29,067 bases of DNA from Armatimonadota bacterium. Its GTDB lineage: Bacteria > Armatimonadota > UBA5829. The stretch covers positions 1-29,067 of the forward strand of contig JAMCYN010000156.1 of the NCBI GenBank assembly GCA_023474015.1, in the 5' to 3' direction. Below, piece by piece: positions 1-5,392 of the stretch (position 1 is its first letter; every line of letters starts with the position of its first letter). The position numbers and the translations under genes are program-made. A model generated the notes under the pieces. The model was not told the origin of the DNA, did not search any database, and worked only from the letters and a program-made list of their open reading frames with translations.

Positions 1-2
1 AT

Positions 3-28
3 GTCCGAAGTCCGAGGTCCGAACCCGG
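3..28. repeat. 26-bp direct repeat, copy A
   Basis: A run built on the word GTCCGA. It matches 24 of 26 positions at 2158-2183 in the same orientation, so copies lie on both sides of the CsgG-like gene. No function can be assigned. Confidence 0.7.
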
Positions 29-88
29 AAACCCGATGCTTCATCCTGCACCAGTAGTTCATGTCATTCCAACGCCATAACTCTAACT

Positions 89-154
89 CTTGTCATTCTG
101 AGCTATGCACCTTGTCATTCTGAGCCTTATACCTTGTCATTCTGAGCCGGAGGC
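89..154. repeat. Three 22-bp tandem repeats
   Basis: Three units start at 89, 111 and 133, each beginning with CTTGTCATTCTGAGC followed by seven variable bases. The third unit is also the left arm of the 106-bp palindromic element at 133-238, so the tandem array looks like repeated duplication of that element's end. Confidence 0.85.
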
Positions 155-238
155 GAAGAATCTGCTTTTAACCCCTGGTGGTGATCCACTGCTTCAGTTC
201 AAAGCAGATGCTTCGTCGTTCCTCCTCAGCGTGACAAG
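133..238 (+). repeat. 106-bp palindromic dispersed element, copy 1
   Basis: The left arm begins CTTGTCATTCTGAGCC and the right arm ends CTCAGCGTGACAAG. The two arms, about 40 bases each, can pair imperfectly around a loop of about 20 bases. A second copy of exactly the same length lies at 22615-22720 in the opposite orientation, with nearly identical arms and an unrelated loop. Remnants of the right end recur at about 250-265. It lies just downstream of the CsgG-like stop codon and could also end that transcript. Confidence 0.85.
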
Positions 239-288
239 GACTGTTAATACTCAGCATGACAAGACTTCTACGTTCGCATGACAGATCG

Positions 289-2124
289 TTACGGTCTCGA
301 AGGCGGCGTGCCGCCTATGACGAACCTGTTCTCTTCACCTTCGACCCAAGCTGGGCTTGTATCGGCCTGGTGTCGTGAATAAACACGCCACTTCATGACC
401 TTGTCAGGATACCCCGCCAAAGCCGTCGCCAGCTTTGTGCGCTCGGTCTGAGACAGCGACACGACCGGTCCCGTCCCGTAGACTATCTCGCTCTGCCAGG
501 TCGGCGCGCTGCCCGGAATAACAGGCTCCACCTTGACGTAATAAACATCAGCGCCCGCCTTGCTGTTCCACTGGAACGCATCGACCCGAGGGTCCTGAAG
601 CTCGCTGATCAGAAGCTCCGTCGGGCCGACAGCCGGATCGTAGCGAGGGGTAATCACGTCGGTAACCAGCACAGGCTCGATCGCGGTAGCGGTGACGATG
701 TTGCTGACGGGAGTATAGAAGTACTGAGTCGCGGTGGTTGTGCCGGTGCCTGTGCCGGTGCCTGTGCCGGTGCCCGTCGTACCACCGGTGCGCCCGGTAC
801 TCTGGCTGGTCTGGTCAACCTGCCTGTATACCACTCTGACCTGATACTGGTGGGTTGTGCCATAAGGCTCGGTGCGCACTGTGATCTGCGGAGAGTTGAA
901 TGTGGTGGCCGGGTTGGAATCCAACTGATAATAGTTGAACTGGCTGTCCGCCCCGGTGCCGTAAAGGCTCCTCAGATTCGTCCGTCCCGCATCCCAATCG
1001 CCGGGGTCGCGGAGGGCCTTGACCGGCCTGGCGCCGTTGTCGAAACTATCTCTCAAGACCTGAAGCTCAAGAACGTTGGTCCCGTGGCCGTATTTTGTCG
1101 GGTCCCAGGTGATCTCCATCGCGCCGAGTGTCCCGATTGCCGGGGCAGGCTCGCTGCCGCGGCCGCCTCTGAACAACGAGATAAGCCCAAACACGATGGC
1201 GGCCCCAATAAGGAGCTTGCCGATCTTGCCGAACGCTCCCCTGGAGGACCTGCTCTGCGGCGGAGCGCCTGACGGCATCGGATCGGCCTTCAAGGCCCCG
1301 CCTATTGTAGGCATCTCGAAGATCGCCCGCGCCTTGTCCTCGGGCTGAATCCCTCTCATCGACTTCACGACCTTGGCCTGGCTGTCGGTGGCGTGGACCT
1401 CTCTAACCTCGATATAGCCGATGATCTCCTTGTTCCTAAGGACTATCATCCGCATACCGGCCTTTATGCCGTCGCGGATACCCCGATTAAGCATGACCTC
1501 GCTAGAGCCGATGTTCATCTGGACGGTGGCTTCGGGGATTACATAATCGACCATCGTCTTCACTGATAGGAACGCAGCCTTGTTGATGGCTTCGGTGATC
1601 AGCGCGTCATCGTCGGCGGTATAGCCCACGCGGGCGCTCGACGTGCCTGTCTGGACCGCTCCGTTGATCGTCTCGCCGGAGGCCTGGTCCACCATCTGCA
1701 CCACTATGGTCACGCTTGCGCGCCTGGTAGGCCCGGAGCCCGCCAGTTGCACCGACTTGACAGCCCCCTGCAGGACCGCGTCCGCGCTCAACTCTTCGCC
1801 CAGCCTCACAAGGTTGACCTTGTCGAATGGCGGTCTGATGTCGAGCTTCTCCATCGCCTCGCGCATTCGCGAACGGGTGATGCTCACATCATAACGCTGA
1901 GTCTTGCTCATCTCCACCACTATGGCGTCGGTCGCGAGCCGGGCGAGAAGATCGCCCTGAACCCCCGATTCGTTGACGAAGTCAACAACTCCGACCGCGT
2001 AGGTGGGCATAAGCTGCGCGCTAGCCGGTCGAGTCAACGGCGTCGGCGCTATGGTGGAAACGAGCGCTATAACCAGCGCATAACACACGCTCCTGATTGC
2101 TCTGCATTGCATTAGCTGCCTCAA
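289..2124 (-). CDS. Exported CsgG-like protein with C-terminal FN3-like region
   Basis: Predicted 611 residues. Residues 1-36 look like a signal peptide (hydrophobic core 15-27, ASA then Gln). Residues 42-190 resemble the CsgG/HfaB/FlgT-type fold, with a VGVVDFVNESG opening and an ELSADAVLQGAV segment. Residues 205-268 (NRGIRDGIKAGMRMIVLR) resemble the small beta domain that follows in such proteins. A second hydrophobic segment (302-318) leads to a 290-residue tail, weakly FN3-like, with a Gly/Thr tract coded by a 12-bp tandem repeat. TTG at 2124 is chosen because GGGAGGA lies about 10 bases upstream; ATG at 2112 would be too far from it. CsgG relatives act in outer-membrane secretion, but the second hydrophobic segment and long tail are not standard, so the role here is uncertain. 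Confidence 0.75.
   Translation of the reverse strand: MRQLMQCRAIRSVCYALVIALVSTIAPTPLTRPASAQLMPTYAVGVVDFVNESGVQGDLLARLATDAIVVEMSKTQRYDVSITRSRMREAMEKLDIRPPFDKVNLVRLGEELSADAVLQGAVKSVQLAGSGPTRRASVTIVVQMVDQASGETINGAVQTGTSSARVGYTADDDALITEAINKAAFLSVKTMVDYVIPEATVQMNIGSSEVMLNRGIRDGIKAGMRMIVLRNKEIIGYIEVREVHATDSQAKVVKSMRGIQPEDKARAIFEMPTIGGALKADPMPSGAPPQSRSSRGAFGKIGKLLIGAAIVFGLISLFRGGRGSEPAPAIGTLGAMEITWDPTKYGHGTNVLELQVLRDSFDNGARPVKALRDPGDWDAGRTNLRSLYGTGADSQFNYYQLDSNPATTFNSPQITVRTEPYGTTHQYQVRVVYRQVDQTSQSTGRTGGTTGTGTGTGTGTGTTTATQYFYTPVSNIVTATAIEPVLVTDVITPRYDPAVGPTELLISELQDPRVDAFQWNSKAGADVYYVKVEPVIPGSAPTWQSEIVYGTGPVVSLSQTERTKLATALAGYPDKVMKWRVYSRHQADTSPAWVEGEENRFVIGGTPPSRP
739..774. repeat. 12-bp tandem repeat x3 within the CsgG-like gene
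   Basis: Three perfect copies of TGTGCCGGTGCC. On the coding strand they give an alternating Gly-Thr linker. The period is a multiple of three, so copy-number changes would keep the frame. Confidence 0.85.
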
Positions 2125-2157
2125 CGGTAGATTTCCTCCCTAGTTTCTATCCTAGAA

Positions 2158-2183
2158 GTCCGATGTCCGAGATCCGAACCCGG
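2158..2183. repeat. 26-bp direct repeat, copy B
   Basis: Same orientation as 3-28, with two mismatches. It lies about 34 bases upstream of the CsgG-like start, where that gene's promoter would be expected. The rest of 2125-2283 shows nothing I can name. Confidence 0.7.
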
Positions 2184-2283
2184 ACGGCACAAACAATCAA
2201 GCCAGCAAGTCCTCCGGCACACGCCTCACGCTCAGCCGCATCCACCTAGAACACGCACCCAGCCGCCAGTTACGCTCGGCTGA

Positions 2284-2466
2284 TTAACTCAAGGCAAGCA
2301 GACCGCTGGGGTATACTTCGAGGACTTCCTTATGGATGAGTGAACATGGGTTACAACCCAAACGGCCTGTACTTGCAGGCACAATCGTTGTTCGGTATAG
2401 GTCCATAGCTTCCCGACAAAGGAGAAGCAAATTGTCCGCGGTCATACCGCTGGGTTTAGTACTCAT
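2284..2466 (-). CDS. Possible small protein of 60 residues, unrecognised
   Basis: An ORF from ATG 2466 (in frame with TTG 2487) to a stop at 2284, in the gap between coaE and the CsgG-like gene. It contains a CNPC pair and an additional Cys. There is no Shine-Dalgarno sequence. A promoter-like pair at 2476-2505 would start transcription only about 3 bases before the ATG, implying a leaderless message if real. Its base composition is less GC-rich than its neighbours. It matches no family I know and may be a chance ORF. Confidence 0.2.
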   Translation of the reverse strand: MSTKPSGMTADNLLLLCREAMDLYRTTIVPASTGRLGCNPCSLIHKEVLEVYPSGLLALS

Positions 2467-2475
2467 CCGGTAACA

Positions 2476-2505
2476 ACTATAGCACAACTGCTCATGTTAG
2501 AGCAA
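2476..2505 (-). promoter_or_regulatory. Candidate sigma-70 promoter at the coaE 3' end
   Basis: TTGCTC (2500-2505) and TATAGT (2476-2481) with an 18-base spacer on the minus strand. The -35 box overlaps the last codons of coaE. It could serve the small ORF or the CsgG-like gene. Confidence 0.35.
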
Positions 2506-3099
2506 GAGGATTTCCTCCCAAATGCTTCTCACTGATTGTCTCAACGCCTCGAGCGTTCCATCGTTCCAAATGACGCGGTCGGCGTGCTCGATCTTCTCGT
2601 CAAGAGGCATCTGTGAACGTATCCGCCGGAGAGCCTCATCACGCGACATTTGCGCCCTGCTAGTCAGACGATCAACTTGGGTCTGTTGTTCCGCCGCCAC
2701 AAGCAATACTTCGTCTACCATATCCTCCAGCCCGCATTCGATAAGCAGCGGGATTTCCACCGCGAAGACCCGTTTCTCCGGGCCGGGCTCGGCGCGGAAA
2801 CGATCTATCTCTTCGGCGACACTCCCGATGATCCTGGGATGTGTGATTTCTTCAAGATCGCGCCGTGCGTCGGCGTCCGAAAAGACGATCCGGCCCAGGG
2901 CCGCGCGGTCGATGTCGCCCTCGGGCGTCAGCACGCTCTCGCCGAACCGTTCGATAATCTCCGAGTATGCGGGGCTGCCCTTTTCGACGACCCGGCGAGC
3001 CACGTTGTCGGCGCTCAACGTGCGGGCGCCCAGTTCGGCAAACATCTTCAGCACGGTGCTCTTGCCCGTGCCTATTCCTCCGGTGATACCAAGAATCAT
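2497..3099 (-). CDS. coaE: Dephospho-CoA kinase
   Basis: Predicted 200 residues, the normal length for CoaE, which phosphorylates the ribose 3'-hydroxyl of dephospho-CoA in the last step of CoA synthesis. The P-loop is at the N-terminus (GITGGIGTGKST, residues 4-15). It is followed by the family's SADNVARRVVEKG region and the EITHPRI segment. ATG 3099 is the only reasonable start because the P-loop begins at residue 4. No clear Shine-Dalgarno sequence precedes it. A strong terminator-like hairpin lies only 19 bases upstream, so expression must depend on readthrough or on a promoter within the hairpin region. Confidence 0.95.
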   Translation of the reverse strand: MILGITGGIGTGKSTVLKMFAELGARTLSADNVARRVVEKGSPAYSEIIERFGESVLTPEGDIDRAALGRIVFSDADARRDLEEITHPRIIGSVAEEIDRFRAEPGPEKRVFAVEIPLLIECGLEDMVDEVLLVAAEQQTQVDRLTSRAQMSRDEALRRIRSQMPLDEKIEHADRVIWNDGTLEALRQSVRSIWEEILLL

Positions 3100-3117
3100 A
3101 GTCTGCTATCTACCATG

Positions 3118-3152
3118 AAAACGGCCCGGCGCGTAGGGCAGCCGGGCCGTTT
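3118..3152 (-). terminator. Intrinsic terminator after the S1-domain gene
   Basis: A 12-bp perfect stem (3141-3152 with 3119-3130) rich in GC, a 10-base loop, then TTTTC on the minus strand. It lies 43 bases past the stop codon of the S1 gene and 19 bases before the coaE ATG. Confidence 0.85.
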
Positions 3153-3195
3153 AATCAATGAACGCATCGGACAGGACGGAGTCCGCATTGCGCTA

Positions 3196-4887
3196 CTACT
3201 TTACTTCTTTAGCCTTCTTCTTTTTGGCCTCGACCGGCTCCACAGCGGTCGGGGCTTCCGTCTCTTCGACAGTCTCAGCCACGGGTTCGTCCGCGACAGG
3301 AGCCTCGGCTTCCGTTGGCGGAGCTTCCACCTCTTCGGCAGCCGGAGCTTCAGCTTCCACGACCGGGGCCTCGGCCTCTGCCTGAACTACCTCGACCGTC
3401 TGCTCGGCCTCGGGAGTCTCCTCCATCAAGATTTCCTCAGCCTCAGCCAGCGCTTCGGCCTCAGCGAGGGCTTGCTTCTTTCTGGCCCTGGACTTCTTCG
3501 CCGGCTTCTCAGGCTCAGCAAACTTGAAATCACCAAGCTGCTGGCCGATCAGGTCGCCGATGGTCGTTCTGGTGTCTGGCCTAGCCTCCGCGTAGTTGCG
3601 CATCTCGGAATCATCGCGCTCGCGCTCCTTCTGGGCCATAAGCTGCCTCATCGACAACGTCAGGCGGCGCTCTTCCGGGCGCAGGTCGATAATCTTAACC
3701 TCAACCTCCTGCCCGGCGCTCACCACGTCCTCAGGATTGTTCACGCGCCGCGTGGAGAGTTCGGAGTTCGGGATAATGCCCTCGACTCCACCCTCGACCT
3801 GCACGAACGCGCCGAACGGGACCAGCCTAGAAATCTTGCCGGTGAACACGTCGCCGACGCTGTGCAGGCGCTTGACTTCCTCCCACGGATCGGGCAGAAT
3901 CTGCCTCAGACCCAGGGACACGCGCCCCTGCTCGAGGTTCAGCTTGAGGACCATCACCTGGAGCTTCTGACCAACCTTGACCACCTCGGACGGGTGGTTG
4001 ATGCGGGTCCAGGACATCTCGCTGATGTGCAAGAGTCCATCGACTCCACCAAGATCGATGAACGCGCCATAGTCCGTAAGCCTGCGGACTATGCCTTCGC
4101 GAATCTGGCCTTCCGCCAGTGTCGCGACGGTTTCCTTCTTAAGTGCATCCCTTTCTTCTTCGACTGCAAGACGATTTGACAGAACGACCTTCCTGCGCTC
4201 GCGGTCCACCTCGATCACTTTGAACTGCATGCTCTGGCCGACGAACTTCTCCAGGTTCTTCAGCTTCCCGCTCTGCACGTGCGACGCGGGAACGAATCCC
4301 CTGATTCCAAGATCGACCACAAGCCCGCCCTTGACGCGGTCCATCACCATTGCCTTGATGACCTCGCCGTCCGCGAACGCCTTGTCCACGCGATCCCACG
4401 CGTTTTCAAAATCCGCCCGCTTCTTGGAAAGGACCGGCCCGCCGTCGTGACTCTCGGCCTCAACCACGTAGACCTTGATCCGCTCTCCAACAGAGACAAC
4501 ATCCTCAGGCTCCAGGCTGGGATCCCGCGCAAGCTCATGAGGCTTAATCGTCCCTTCGGACTTCGTGCCCACATCCACCAGAACGCCTTCTCGGTCGATG
4601 TGAACCACTATCCCATCGACCACATCACCCGGCGTCAGCGACTTGAACGTCCCGGAGTAATCAACCCCCGGCCCGCCCATTTGCGCCATGGCGGCTTCCA
4701 TCGTCATAGGCTCCTCGGCCTCGACGAGAGGTTCCGCCACCGCCTCGGGTTCGCTCGGAACGGCCGGAGCCGTCTTCTCGGCAACCTGGGGCGCATCGGA
4801 TTCAGGCCCGCTCACTCCGAACGGGGTCTCGGACAGTTCATGCATGTGGGAAGACCTCTGCTCCCGCTCCGTCTTCTCGTCAGACAT
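3196..4887 (-). CDS. rpsA: S1 RNA-binding domain protein (30S ribosomal protein S1-like)
   Basis: Predicted 563 residues. There are four S1 domains at about 87-158, 171-242, 258-330 and 343-418; the third and fourth carry the typical DYGAFIDLGG and PFGAFVQVEGG turns. The N-terminal 75 residues are acidic and Pro-rich. The C-terminal 100 residues are Ala/Glu repeats ending in KKKKAKEVK. Four-domain S1 proteins are usual outside Proteobacteria (six domains in E. coli). They bind mRNA on the 30S subunit and aid initiation. ATG 4887 is supported by AGAGGAG about 9 bases upstream. It has its own promoter at 5038-5066, a leader of about 140 bases and its own terminator, so it is probably monocistronic. 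The symbol is by family and not certain orthology. Confidence 0.9.
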   Translation of the reverse strand: MSDEKTEREQRSSHMHELSETPFGVSGPESDAPQVAEKTAPAVPSEPEAVAEPLVEAEEPMTMEAAMAQMGGPGVDYSGTFKSLTPGDVVDGIVVHIDREGVLVDVGTKSEGTIKPHELARDPSLEPEDVVSVGERIKVYVVEAESHDGGPVLSKKRADFENAWDRVDKAFADGEVIKAMVMDRVKGGLVVDLGIRGFVPASHVQSGKLKNLEKFVGQSMQFKVIEVDRERRKVVLSNRLAVEEERDALKKETVATLAEGQIREGIVRRLTDYGAFIDLGGVDGLLHISEMSWTRINHPSEVVKVGQKLQVMVLKLNLEQGRVSLGLRQILPDPWEEVKRLHSVGDVFTGKISRLVPFGAFVQVEGGVEGIIPNSELSTRRVNNPEDVVSAGQEVEVKIIDLRPEERRLTLSMRQLMAQKERERDDSEMRNYAEARPDTRTTIGDLIGQQLGDFKFAEPEKPAKKSRARKKQALAEAEALAEAEEILMEETPEAEQTVEVVQAEAEAPVVEAEAPAAEEVEAPPTEAEAPVADEPVAETVEETEAPTAVEPVEAKKKKAKEVK

Positions 4888-5037
4888 AGTTCAACACTCC
4901 TCTTGCGATAGGCCGCCAACCACGACCGTCGCGTTACTAGTCATCCCCCGGCGGCAATTCGTCCGCCAAAGGCAAGCCGTCAATACCGGCGTAGATTATC
5001 AGCCATACCAATCCGCGATAATCGACTCTGACATACT

Positions 5038-5081
5038 ATAATAGTGCCTTTATTGGTCAGCGTCAAATTCTGATTTTTTTT
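5038..5081 (-). promoter_or_regulatory. Strong promoter with A-tract for the S1-domain gene
   Basis: TTGACG (5061-5066) and TATTAT (5038-5043) with a 17-base spacer. A run of eight A (5074-5081, minus strand) lies just upstream of the -35 box, as in UP elements of highly expressed genes. Transcription should start near 5030, giving a leader of about 140 bases before ATG 4887. The leader contains a modest GGCGG/CCGCC hairpin. Confidence 0.75.
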
Positions 5082-5120
5082 GGAGAGTGGAGAGAAGGGA
5101 ATGGCGGTTGGTTATTTCGT

Positions 5121-5392
5121 GAAACCCCTTTCCCGAAACCGCCGGACCCACTGCGCCGCCAACTATAACACTTCCATCTTCTCTACCGTGATGAGGTACG
5201 TAGTGATGCAGATCGTATTCCTCCACATCATCTGGTTCCCTTTCTTATGGTGCAGTGCGCAGGGCCGTTTCGGGAAAAGGGTTTCCCGAAACAACGAAAC
5301 GAACGAACAACGAAACGAAACAACGAAGTGCCCCCGACATCGGGGACTTTTCATCTCTAACCTCTAACCTCCAACCTCTAACTTCTAAACCA
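5121..5392. repeat. Intergenic repeat cluster between polA and the S1 gene
   Basis: The region 5082-5384 has no convincing gene. It holds a perfect stem-loop of 11-bp arms (GTTTCGGGAAA 5267-5277, TTTCCCGAAAC 5282-5292). A 19-base inverted, one-mismatch copy of part of it lies at 5121-5139. Next come low-complexity ACGAAACGAACG words (about 5293-5327), a short GC hairpin (about 5326-5349) and repeated CTCTAAC words (about 5355-5388) reaching the polA stop. The stem-loops may end or stabilise the polA transcript, but none has a T-run on the minus strand. Confidence 0.6.

Noticed and set aside
89..154. CRISPR array
   Set aside because: Only three units, with 7-base variable parts that are too short to be spacers.
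2650..4179. A 509-codon rightward ORF
   Set aside because: It lies opposite coaE and the S1-domain gene. Its translation is Leu/Arg/His-rich shadow sequence without domains.
5331..5352. Rightward terminator (GC hairpin followed by ACTTTTC)
   Set aside because: No rightward gene ends there. On the leftward strand, where polA ends, no T-run follows.
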